Assembly (NCBI GenBank): GCA_964649195.1
Contig: CAZYPK010000212.1
Coordinates: forward strand, 1 to 7,212
Length of the DNA: 7,212 nt
Origin: JTS-RE9 sp964649195
GTDB lineage: Bacteria; Planctomycetota; Phycisphaerae; Phycisphaerales; Phycisphaeraceae
Direction of reading: 5' to 3'
Made by a program: the position numbers and the translations under genes. Shown one piece after another: positions 1 through 6,377 of the stretch. The notes beneath the pieces were generated by a model that was given only the letters and a program-made list of their open reading frames with translations, did not search any database and was not told the DNA's origin. The number at the start of each line of letters is the position of its first letter. Within the stretch, counting starts at the first letter, position 1.

Positions 1-163
1 AACGAGTCGCGGACGCCCCCCGGAACAGCCTGAAAGGGCGCGGAACGCACCTGTTACGTACAGCCTCGATCGGCGTCCGGTCGTTTTTGCGTCCCGTGAT
101 CCGCTGCGCGACGGTGCTCCATTCCTGTCGTTCACGTCCGCGACGTGTTACGTCGCGGCTCAC
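1..163. repeat. Tandem ~165 bp intergenic repeat, copy 1 (left end cut by window edge)
   Basis: This stretch recurs at 182-346. By eye the copies differ by seven substitutions and one 2-nt change in a C-run (six C at 15-20, eight in the second copy). It is GC-rich, and I see no credible gene in it: open frames through it only translate the repeat. Its right end carries a perfect 9-bp hairpin (138-158). Its left end begins inside what copy 2 shows to be a second hairpin (173-193), so the array probably continues to the left. I recognise no insertion-sequence ends or transposase. Confidence 0.85.
138..158. repeat. Perfect GC hairpin in repeat copy 1
   Basis: CCGCGACGT (138-146) and its exact reverse complement ACGTCGCGG (150-158) flank a GTT loop. 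No T-run follows on either side, so it is not a standard intrinsic terminator. It looks like a REP-style palindrome. Confidence 0.8.
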
Positions 164-172
164 TTCCAAGAG

Positions 173-193
173 CCGCGACTCAACGAGTCGCGG
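173..193. repeat. Perfect GC hairpin at the junction of the two repeat copies
   Basis: CCGCGACTC (173-181) and GAGTCGCGG (185-193) are exact reverse complements around an AAC loop. The stem shares its first seven bases, CCGCGAC, with the hairpins at 138-158 and 321-341, so two related palindromes alternate along the array. The right half (AACGAGTCGCGG) is also the first 12 bases of the window. Confidence 0.8.
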
Positions 194-346
194 ACGCCCC
201 CCCCGGAACAGCCTGAAGGGGCGCGGAACGCACCTGTTGCGTACAGCCTCGATCGGCGTCCGGTCCTTTTCGCGTCCGGTGATCCGCTGCGCGATGGCGC
301 TCCATTCCTGTCGTTCACGTCCGCGACGTGTTACGTCGCGGCTCGG
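182..346. repeat. Tandem ~165 bp intergenic repeat, copy 2
   Basis: This is the second copy of the element at 1-163, shifted by 182 to 183 bases. Similarity stops sharply after GGCTC at 346. The stop codon of the ABC-F gene (364-366) lies 17 bases further on, so this repeat forms the 3' flank of that gene. An 18-bp spacer (164-181), which contains the left arm of the junction hairpin, separates the copies. Confidence 0.85.
321..341. repeat. Perfect GC hairpin downstream of the ABC-F gene
   Basis: CCGCGACGT (321-329) and ACGTCGCGG (333-341) pair around GTT, identical to 138-158. It is the first strong hairpin after the ABC-F stop, about 23 nt downstream on the minus strand. It could end or protect that transcript, but no U-tract follows it, so a terminator role is only inferred. 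Confidence 0.75.
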
Positions 347-363
347 ACAAGTCCGGGCTTCTC

Positions 364-2346
364 TCACGTCCGGCGAAGCCATTCCTCTTCATATGGAGCC
401 AGCTCGCGGGCCAGGGCGTCGCGCTGCTGTTGCAATTCGCGCACCTTCGCGCCGTCGCGATAGATCTCAGGATCATTCATCGATTCGTCGATGGCCTTCA
501 TCTTCTTTTCGAACTCACCGATTTTCTGCTCGAGCTTGTCGAGTTTCATGTTGACATGCGGGCCGGAACCCTTGTTCGGTTTGGCGACAGCCTGCGGCCT
601 GGGTGCTTCAATCCTGGGCTTTTCGATTTTCTTCGGCTGTGATTTGGCGGTCTCGGCGGCTTTGGCGGCGGCCTTTTCCGCCGTGATCGTTTTGTAATAT
701 TCCGAATAGTTGCCCTGGAAAAAGCGGGCGTTGCCCTGGCCGTCGAGGATGAGCAGGTTATCGACGAGGGCGTCGAGCAGGGCGCGATCGTGGGTGATGA
801 GGATGAGCGTGCCGCCGCCGCTGATTTTGCTCTGATCCTTGCCGGGATAGACGCCATCGACCGGCGCGGTGAAGCGGGCGATCGCTTCTTCGAGCCGCTC
901 TGCACTATCCATATCGAGATGGTTGGTCGGTTCGTCGAGCACGAGCAGATTCGGCCCGTGGCACATGAGCGTGGCGAGCACGGCGCGGGCGCGTTCACCG
1001 CCGGAGAGGACGGAGAGCGGTTTTTCCTGCTCGATGCCGGTGAAGAGAAACGCGCCGGCCAGATCGCGGGCGGCCTGCTCGGTGCCGCTTTCGACATGCT
1101 GCTGCATGTATTCGATGACACTGAGGCGCAGGTCCAGGTGTTCGTGCGACTGTTTGAAGTGACCGACCTCGACGCTGTTGCCGACCTTCACCTTGCCTGA
1201 GTCGATGGGCTGTTCACCCAGCAGACAGCGGACGAGCGTGGATTTGCCCGCGCCGTTGGGGCCGATGATGCCCAGGCAGTCGCCCCGCTTGACGGTGAGC
1301 GTGAGATCGTGGAACAGGATTTTGTCGTCGTATCGTTTGCTGACATCTTCCGCGACGACAACCATGTCGCCGCAGCGGGTGCGAGGGCTCATGCGCAGAG
1401 CCATCGAGTCGAAATCCTGCACGCGCTCGATGACATCCTGATCTTTGAACCGTTCGAGCCGCGACTGCCGGCCCTGGGCCTGCCTGGCGCGTTGGCCGGC
1501 ACGGTAGCGATCGATGAAAGCCTGCTCGCGCTTGATGTGATCCTGCTGCTTGTCGTACTCGCGCTGTCTTGAGAGTCTGCGCAGGTTTCGAATCTCGACA
1601 TACTGATGGTAATTGCCGGGATAATCGTACATTTTTCCCAGCTCGATCTCATAGATCTTGTCCACGACGCGATCGAGCAGCCAACGGTCGTGGCTGACGA
1701 GCATGACCGCGCCTTTGTAGTCGCGCAGGTATTGCTCGAGCCATTCGCGGCCGGCGATGTCGAGATGGTTCGTCGGTTCATCGAGCAGCAGCACATCAGG
1801 CTGCGAGATGAGCAGCTTCGCCAGGGCGAGACGCCCCTTCTGGCCGCCGGATAAGTCCTTCACTTTCACATCGAAGAATTGATCCTCAAGGCCGACGCCG
1901 TGGAGAGTGGCATCGATTTCATGATCGACGGAATATCCACCGGCGGCATGCATCTGGTGTTCGAGCTCCTCGTACTCCTTCATGAGCGCATCAAGCTTGG
2001 CCCCTTGAGCCTCGGCCATCTCGTGCATGACGCGTTCGAGTTCTTCGTGGAGTTTATTGAGACGTTCAAAACCCTTGGCCGCTTCCTCGCGGAGCGTGAG
2101 GTTCAGGTCGAGCTGCGGATCCTGCGTGAGGTAGCCCAGCACGGCGTTGCGTGCCAATTGCAGATGGCCGGTGTCCGCCTTGAGGCCGTCAAGGCCGGCG
2201 GCGAGTTTCATGAGGGTCGATTTGCCGCAGCCGTTGCGGCCGACCAGACCGACATGCTCTCCTTCGGAAAGCGTGAAGTTGATGCCGTCGAGCACGCGAC
2301 GGTCGCCAAAGGAAAGTCCGAGATTCGCAGCAGTGAGTAGAGCCAT
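364..2346 (-). CDS. ABC-F family ATPase (Uup-like, with C-terminal coiled coil)
   Basis: A 660-aa soluble protein with two ABC domains and no membrane segments, the layout of ABC-F proteins. Characterised members bind the ribosome and act on stalled or ribosome-associated complexes. Domain 1 has Walker A GRNGCGKST (36-44), signature LSGGQ (165-169), Walker B running into LDEPTNHLD (188-196) and switch H219. A helical arm lies at about 90-135. The charged interdomain linker is at about 240-320. Domain 2 has Walker A GPNGAGKST (362-370), signature LSGGE (447-451), LDEPTNHLD (470-478) and H519. Both catalytic glutamates (E190, E472) are present. A Lys/Ala/Pro-rich tether leads to a predicted coiled coil at about 597-655, as in Uup-type members. 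An insert of about 18 residues (493-511) precedes the second switch histidine. The ATG at 2344-2346 fits the start of domain 1; its leader is pyrimidine-rich without a Shine-Dalgarno. The exact subfamily is uncertain, so no symbol is given. Confidence 0.95.
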   Translation of the reverse strand: MALLTAANLGLSFGDRRVLDGINFTLSEGEHVGLVGRNGCGKSTLMKLAAGLDGLKADTGHLQLARNAVLGYLTQDPQLDLNLTLREEAAKGFERLNKLHEELERVMHEMAEAQGAKLDALMKEYEELEHQMHAAGGYSVDHEIDATLHGVGLEDQFFDVKVKDLSGGQKGRLALAKLLISQPDVLLLDEPTNHLDIAGREWLEQYLRDYKGAVMLVSHDRWLLDRVVDKIYEIELGKMYDYPGNYHQYVEIRNLRRLSRQREYDKQQDHIKREQAFIDRYRAGQRARQAQGRQSRLERFKDQDVIERVQDFDSMALRMSPRTRCGDMVVVAEDVSKRYDDKILFHDLTLTVKRGDCLGIIGPNGAGKSTLVRCLLGEQPIDSGKVKVGNSVEVGHFKQSHEHLDLRLSVIEYMQQHVESGTEQAARDLAGAFLFTGIEQEKPLSVLSGGERARAVLATLMCHGPNLLVLDEPTNHLDMDSAERLEEAIARFTAPVDGVYPGKDQSKISGGGTLILITHDRALLDALVDNLLILDGQGNARFFQGNYSEYYKTITAEKAAAKAAETAKSQPKKIEKPRIEAPRPQAVAKPNKGSGPHVNMKLDKLEQKIGEFEKKMKAIDESMNDPEIYRDGAKVRELQQQRDALARELAPYEEEWLRRT

Positions 2347-2355
2347 GGGGGAGAA

Positions 2356-2460
2356 GTCAGAGGCCAGAGGTCAGAGGTCAGGGGTCGGAGGCGAGGTTTG
2401 AAGTCTCTGATCAGAAATCTCAAATCTGAAATTTCAAATCTCAAATTTGAAATGTCAGAT
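2356..2460. repeat. Heptanucleotide tandem array (15 x 7 bp in one register)
   Basis: Counting from 2356, the sequence divides into 15 consecutive 7-bp words. The first five or six are GTCAGAG-like (GTCAGAG, GCCAGAG, GTCAGGG, GTCGGAG). The last seven are CTCAAAT-like (CTCAAAT, CTGAAAT, TTCAAAT, TTGAAAT). Intermediate words (TTGAAGT, CTCTGAT) link them without breaking the 7-bp phase. The array starts nine bases upstream of the ABC-F ATG, so it is probably in that gene's leader or promoter. Short heptanucleotide repeats (STRRs) are known in filamentous cyanobacteria; a link to these is only an analogy. Confidence 0.85.
2424..2460. repeat. AT-rich hairpin within the heptamer array
   Basis: ATTTCAAAT (2431-2439) pairs exactly with ATTTGAAAT (2445-2453) around a 5-nt loop. 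Past one mismatch (2430/2454) the stem extends by ATCTGA (2424-2429) with TCAGAT (2455-2460). This gives 15 pairs, able to form on either strand. It follows from heptamers occurring in both senses inside the array. Confidence 0.75.
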
Positions 2461-2619
2461 CACATCCGACGCCGACGATTTTTAGTCACGTAGAGTAGCA
2501 GAATGCCAAAACGTGGTGTACGTTCATTTCAGGGGCCAAGTCGGGGAGTCTGATCGGAGCCTGCCGGCGGGGACGGCGAATGAAGGTGTCATCAACTGCC
2601 GACGGTCCCTGCCTTTGTT

Positions 2620-2657
2620 CTCCGCCTTCTGACCTCTGGCTTCCGACCTCTGTCTTC
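2620..2657. repeat. Inverted heptamer array upstream of the sulfatase-fold gene
   Basis: Read on the minus strand, this is a run of GTCAGAG-family 7-bp words (GACAGAG, GTCGGAA, GCCAGAG, GTCAGAA). The segment 2622-2657 is the reverse complement of 2353-2388 with 28 of 36 positions matching, ungapped by eye. The arms face each other across the divergent region, and this one ends nine bases before the ATG at 2667. Confidence 0.75.
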
Positions 2658-2666
2658 TTTTCCCTC

Positions 2667-4004
2667 ATGGCCTACCGACGCAACCTCATCATCGTGCTGG
2701 CTCACGGGCTGCGTTCCGATGCGATCGGCGATGCGCAGGCCTGGCCGCTTCAAACGCCGCATCTCGAAAAGCTGGCCGCCCGTTCGCTTCGCCTGGTCGC
2801 CACCAGCGCCTGTCCCGCTGACAGCGGCGGACTCGTCTCCCTCTTCACCGGCCTGCACGCCCGCCAGCACGGCTACCTCACGCAGACCGCCAGCAACATC
2901 ACCTGCGAAGGCTGGCCCACGCAACTCGTCGATGCCGGCTACCACGTCGCGGGCGTCGGCTGCATCAGCGCGATCGAACCCTGGCTTCACACCGCGGTGC
3001 ATGTCGATGATGTCGAACGCGTCGATTCCGCGGCGTGCTCGTACCTCGCATCGAGCCGTGAACGAGGCACCTATCACGCGATCGCCCAGCAGCGGAAACA
3101 GCGGCAGCGTTATGGGCCGTTCGAGCCGGACCGACTGCTGCTGGATGCCGAGGATGACATCGACGGCTATATCGCGAAGGTCGCGCGGGATGCGCTTTCG
3201 CAGATGCCTTATGACAAGCCCTGGGCTTTGATCGTCGTCTTCAACGGACCGGGCAATCACCTGCCGCCGCCGACGCTTTACGATCAGATGGTGAACATTC
3301 GCGCGCTGGAAGAGGGATTCGTGCCTGCCGACCTGACGCACATCGATGATATGGCGGAGCTCGATTTTCCCCGGGTCATGTTGCAGCGGCTGGAGCCTCA
3401 CAAGCTCGCGCGGATTCGCTGCGACTACCTGGGGCGGGTCAGCCTGATCGATCACGCGGTCGGAAGATTGATGCACACGATGGAGAATCGCAAGGATCGC
3501 GAGCGGACATGGACGATCGTCACCAGCGATCGCGGGCATTTGCTGGGTGATCGCGGTCTGATCGGGCATCGCTCGTTTCTCGGCGCGGCCGTCGAGGTGC
3601 CGCTGATCATCGCCCCGCCGACGCCTGCGAAACTGCATGCCTCACCGGGTCTTGTGAGCACCGTTGATGTGGCGGGCACGATCGCGGCGCTGGCGGGCTG
3701 CGATTTGCCTTCTGCGGCGATGGGGCGATCGCTGCTGCACGTGCTGGCGGGCGAGCCGCTGGGCATGCCGCGCGGCGGAGCGTGCATCAGCGAGTTCAAT
3801 CAAAGGCTGATGCTGGAGACCGAGCAATACAAGGCGATCTTCAAAATCGACACTGGCGAAGCGATTGGCCTCTACGATCTGCTGCGCGATTCGGATGAGA
3901 AGCACAACATCGTGCGCACCGTGACGGGATTGAACGTGCTCGATTCGCTGCGCTGCCGGCTGGCCAACGCGCTGATGTCGATGCGCTCGCTGCCGGGCGG
4001 TTAG
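2667..4004 (+). CDS. Sulfatase/alkaline-phosphatase-fold protein with degenerate active site
   Basis: A 445-aa protein that follows the sulfatase fold. The N-terminal strand is NLIIVLAHGLRSDAIG (6-21), followed by TPHLEKLA (30-37), then SLFTGLHARQHGY (58-70). KPWALIVVFNGPG lies at 184-196, a VSLIDHAVGRLM helix at 258-269, TIVTSDRG at 283-290 and VPLIIAPP at 311-318. The end carries the typical ISEF and LYDLLRDSDEKHN segments. Active-site positions are changed. The metal-binding Asp-Asp becomes H13-G14. The CxPxR nucleophile motif aligns to D52-S53-G-G-L. The later D-H/N pair is D288-R289, and the following lysine is H301. Formylglycine chemistry is therefore unlikely; a structural or binding role is inferred. 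There is no signal peptide or membrane segment, so it is probably cytoplasmic. I chose the ATG at 2667 because residues from the in-frame ATG at 2580 only translate intergenic repeat and the fold starts directly after 2667. It is transcribed singly. Confidence 0.88.
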   Translation: MAYRRNLIIVLAHGLRSDAIGDAQAWPLQTPHLEKLAARSLRLVATSACPADSGGLVSLFTGLHARQHGYLTQTASNITCEGWPTQLVDAGYHVAGVGCISAIEPWLHTAVHVDDVERVDSAACSYLASSRERGTYHAIAQQRKQRQRYGPFEPDRLLLDAEDDIDGYIAKVARDALSQMPYDKPWALIVVFNGPGNHLPPPTLYDQMVNIRALEEGFVPADLTHIDDMAELDFPRVMLQRLEPHKLARIRCDYLGRVSLIDHAVGRLMHTMENRKDRERTWTIVTSDRGHLLGDRGLIGHRSFLGAAVEVPLIIAPPTPAKLHASPGLVSTVDVAGTIAALAGCDLPSAAMGRSLLHVLAGEPLGMPRGGACISEFNQRLMLETEQYKAIFKIDTGEAIGLYDLLRDSDEKHNIVRTVTGLNVLDSLRCRLANALMSMRSLPGG

Positions 4005-4099
4005 GAAAAGCAGGAAATCAGGAAAACAGGAAATGGGGGAAGTTGAAGATCAGTTCCCGATTTCATGTTTTCATGCTTTCCTGATTTCCTGCTTTTCCT
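4003..4099. repeat. Inverted repeat of octamer words joining two convergent stop codons; possible bidirectional terminator
   Basis: Bases 4003-4025 and 4077-4099 are perfect reverse complements (23 bp). Each arm is built of AGGAAANC-type words of 8-9 bp (AGGAAAAGC, AGGAAATC, AGGAAAAC). Beyond one mismatch, weaker complementarity continues inward. The left arm starts on the last two bases of the TAG of the sulfatase-fold gene. The right arm ends on the first base of TCA, the GldG-like stop. Convergent genes plus a long stem suggest a two-way transcription barrier. No T-run follows either arm, so termination is inferred. Confidence 0.8.
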
Positions 4100-6240
4100 C
4101 ACCTCCTCCTCGTCATCCACACGCCCACGCCCACCACGAACGTGCCCAGCGGCATGCCGATGAGCATGGTCCATTGCAGCGAGCCGAGCTTGGCCGGGGA
4201 CATCGCGTTGATGCGCCGCACATCCTGCGTTCGCGCGCTGGCGGCGATCAGTTCCTCGATGCCCGCCAGCCAGTAAACGCTGTTGACGAAGAGTTCGTGA
4301 TTGCCCGGGTAAGGCGTGATCTGCCGCACCGTGCGCGAGACGGGGTCGGGAATGTTCACCGATCCGAAGCGGTCCGTCGCAAAGAACTGATCGCTGACGA
4401 CCACCAGCCGCCTTGGCGGCCGCTCCTGATTCAGCGGCGGCTGCTCGCAGGCCAGGGCGATGGTGAAGCTGTCGCGCTTGACATCGCCTGCCGCATCCAG
4501 TTCGATCTTCTTGCCTGCCCGCACTTCGTCAGCCGTGTTCAGATTGGCCCACAGGTTCCTGCCGCTGATGATGGCCAGCGGAAAATACCGGGCCTGCGGC
4601 GGCTTCTTCGATTCGTTCATGGTGATGGGCGACGCCCAGACGAAGTGCGCCGTCATGCCCGCTTCGCCGATCGCCTTGCTCACCGGCAATTCCTGCGGCC
4701 ACTGGCGGATGTCGTGCTCGTTGTAAGCGACGTTCTGGCCGTAACGATCCACGACCTCCCGCAGAATGACCTGATGCGTGTCGATCCCGATGCCCCACTC
4801 GCCGAGGATCGTCTTCTCCAACGCGGCAGGGGCGACCTCCGGCGGAACAATCGCCAGCAGGCCATCGCCCTGATCGAGCCGGTCCCGCAGCAGCTTGATC
4901 GTGGTTTGCAGATTCTTCTCCGCATTGGGGTTCTGCGGATCGGGCGGTTCGCCGGGCAGCAGAACCCATACCGCACGCTGGCCCGGCTGCGGCTGGGGCG
5001 CGGGCTGCGGCTTGGCGCTTGGATCGACGAAGGGGGACTGGCGGACCGGTTCCCAGTTCTCCACCTGGAAGTTCATGCCCGCGAGCCGGTCGAGCAACTG
5101 GGCGTAATCGCGCCTGGCCACGGCGGCCATGCCGGCGCCTGTCGAAACGAAAACCACCATCGGCGGCGGGTTGAGCTGCGCGATGGTCATGCGTGCCAGC
5201 ACGCCGGTGAGCCGTTCCTCGCCGAGGAACTGTTTTTCTTCAAGTTGCTCCTGCTCCGCCCGGTTTTCGGTCTCCGCCGCCTGGCTCGGCGAGCGGAACA
5301 GTTCGCCGAGGTTGATGCCGATCACTTCATCGGGGCCGATGACCACCAGCGGGTTGGGCTGCATCAGCCGGGTGAGCAGGGCGTCGTACTGCGGCACGTT
5401 CCTGGCCGTGGTGAGTTCCACCATCAGCGGCTTGCGATGGGCCATCGCCGCGGTGATGTTTTCGCTCAATGCGAGCAGGCCATCCTTGACCAGATCAGGC
5501 GTGCGTGCGTCCTCGATCAGCGGATTCACGCGCGTCTTGAGAACCTGCGGATAAAACTGCACATCGAGCATTTCCAGCGTTTCCTTCGATGCCATGAAAG
5601 CGGATGAATAATTGGGCAGCGAAACCTTTTTGTAATCGCCGATCGTCCTGATGGCTTTGCTCAGCGAGTCGGCCTGGGATCGAAAAAACCCTTCCGTCTG
5701 AAACAGGCTTGCCCGGCGAGGATCGTTTTCCTTCAGCGACTTGTCCTTGAGAACCTCTTCCAAAATCGTTTGCTGCCTCAGCAGATCACGATGGGCCGCC
5801 TCGATGGCGGCCAGCGCCCTGGTGTTGAGCTTGTCGAGCGCTTCGAACTGCGGCGCGAAACGGGTGTGGATCGATTTTTCAAACGCATCGCGCTTGGCCA
5901 ACTCGGTGGCGGGGTTGATGTGTTCGATCTTCACCTTGCCCGAGGCGCGGGCATATTCCTCCACGAGATCGCGGGCCCGCTGGGTGTCTTCGCGCAACCC
6001 TTCGCTGGCGTCGAGCAGCGTGACGATGCGGAACTCGCCATCGAAGCGGTCGAGCACCTTCCGCGTCAGCGGCGACAGGCTGTACTGCCGCGTGGAGGTC
6101 AGGTCCCAGCGCGTGGCCCCGGCGCGAAAGTTGCGGTAACTGATCCAGTTGATGATGACCGCCAGCGCAACGGCGGCGATGATCGCAACGGCGACGTTCA
6201 GGCCATACTTCACACGACGCTGGCTTTGGGTGTCGGTCAT
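4099..6240 (-). CDS. GldG-like ABC exporter auxiliary protein (ABC_transp_aux-type, membrane anchored)
   Basis: A 713-aa protein with one N-terminal membrane helix (about 12-32), a large outside domain and a C-terminal helix (about 689-708) ending in TRRR. This is the topology of GldG-type partners of ABC-2 permeases. Family-like segments are WDLTSTRQYSLSPLTRKVL (45-63), the LVEEYARASGKVKIEHINP stretch (92-110), FLGEERLTGVLARMT (338-352), PPPMVVFVSTGAG (358-370), RRLVVVSDQFFATD (610-623) and NHELFVNSVYWLAG (647-660). A helical, charged stretch at about 115-290 looks longer than in typical members. A Pro/Gln-rich linker lies at 411-421. The usual GHGE motif reads GAGM here. I start at the ATG at 6238-6240; an upstream in-frame ATG at 6336 would add 32 residues that only translate the heptamer repeat. 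The permease gene lies 137 bp upstream on the same strand. The transported substrate is unknown, and a gliding role should not be assumed. Confidence 0.88.
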   Translation of the reverse strand: MTDTQSQRRVKYGLNVAVAIIAAVALAVIINWISYRNFRAGATRWDLTSTRQYSLSPLTRKVLDRFDGEFRIVTLLDASEGLREDTQRARDLVEEYARASGKVKIEHINPATELAKRDAFEKSIHTRFAPQFEALDKLNTRALAAIEAAHRDLLRQQTILEEVLKDKSLKENDPRRASLFQTEGFFRSQADSLSKAIRTIGDYKKVSLPNYSSAFMASKETLEMLDVQFYPQVLKTRVNPLIEDARTPDLVKDGLLALSENITAAMAHRKPLMVELTTARNVPQYDALLTRLMQPNPLVVIGPDEVIGINLGELFRSPSQAAETENRAEQEQLEEKQFLGEERLTGVLARMTIAQLNPPPMVVFVSTGAGMAAVARRDYAQLLDRLAGMNFQVENWEPVRQSPFVDPSAKPQPAPQPQPGQRAVWVLLPGEPPDPQNPNAEKNLQTTIKLLRDRLDQGDGLLAIVPPEVAPAALEKTILGEWGIGIDTHQVILREVVDRYGQNVAYNEHDIRQWPQELPVSKAIGEAGMTAHFVWASPITMNESKKPPQARYFPLAIISGRNLWANLNTADEVRAGKKIELDAAGDVKRDSFTIALACEQPPLNQERPPRRLVVVSDQFFATDRFGSVNIPDPVSRTVRQITPYPGNHELFVNSVYWLAGIEELIAASARTQDVRRINAMSPAKLGSLQWTMLIGMPLGTFVVGVGVWMTRRR

Positions 6241-6246
6241 GAGCAG

Positions 6247-6365
6247 ATTCCGAGTTTCGAGTTTCGAGTTCCGAGTTGTCGAACCTTCAGCCGCAGGGCA
6301 GTTTCGAGTCTTTGTGGATCCGATCCGGTTTTTCAACTCGGAACTCGGAACCCGGAACTCGGAAC
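6247..6365. repeat. Inverted heptamer repeats between permease and GldG-like genes
   Basis: The left arm (6247-6277) holds four 7-bp words of the form TTCCGAG or TTTCGAG. The right arm (6335-6365) holds four words CTCGGAA or CCCGGAA. The arms are reverse complements at 27 of 31 positions, with a 57-nt loop that contains another partial word near 6301. They fill most of the 137-bp gap and end six bases before the GldG-like ATG. In a shared transcript they would form a long intercistronic stem that could affect stability or the relative output of the two genes. Confidence 0.8.
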
Positions 6366-6377
6366 TTCACAATTGTC

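Larger units (their letters stand above)
2347..2666. other. Divergent intergenic region dominated by short-word repeats
   Basis: These 320 bp separate the starts of the ABC-F gene (minus) and the sulfatase-fold gene (plus), so promoters for both should lie here. I could not place a convincing -35/-10 pair. The left third is a heptamer array (2356-2460), and the right end is an inverted related array (2620-2657). The middle, about 2461-2619, has ordinary composition with no recognisable RNA gene, operator or coding region. An ATG at 2580 is in frame with the downstream gene, but the added residues only translate the repeat. Confidence 0.7.

Noticed and set aside
1..346. CRISPR array
   Set aside because: There are only two long near-identical copies with an 18-bp gap, and no short regular repeats with unique spacers or cas genes.
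342..357. Intrinsic terminator just after the ABC-F stop
   Set aside because: CGGAC/GTCCG is only a 5-bp stem with a 2-nt loop and no following U-tract; too weak to call.
87..554. 155-codon plus-strand frame with repeated peptides
   Set aside because: The peptide repeats only reflect the tandem DNA repeat, and the rest is antisense to the ABC-F C-terminus.
2461..2619. Promoter pair in the divergent region
   Set aside because: I looked for spaced TTGACA/TATAAT-like boxes on both strands and found none I could defend.
2580..2666. Upstream start for the sulfatase-fold gene
   Set aside because: The 29 extra residues translate the inverted heptamer array and precede the first strand of the fold. 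The ATG at 2667 fits the family better.
2592..3638. 348-codon open frame on the minus strand opposite the sulfatase-fold gene
   Set aside because: The composition is Arg/Asp-rich without motifs. The plus strand carries clear sulfatase-fold segments over the same bases.
4033..5607. 524-codon open frame on the plus strand opposite the GldG-like gene
   Set aside because: Its translation is Arg/His/Leu-rich with no domain, and its start lies in the octamer repeat. The opposite strand encodes a coherent family protein, so this is a GC-driven antisense shadow.
6241..6336. Upstream start for the GldG-like gene adding 32 residues
   Set aside because: The extension is translated repeat with no membrane or signal character. 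The membrane anchor follows normally from the ATG at 6240.
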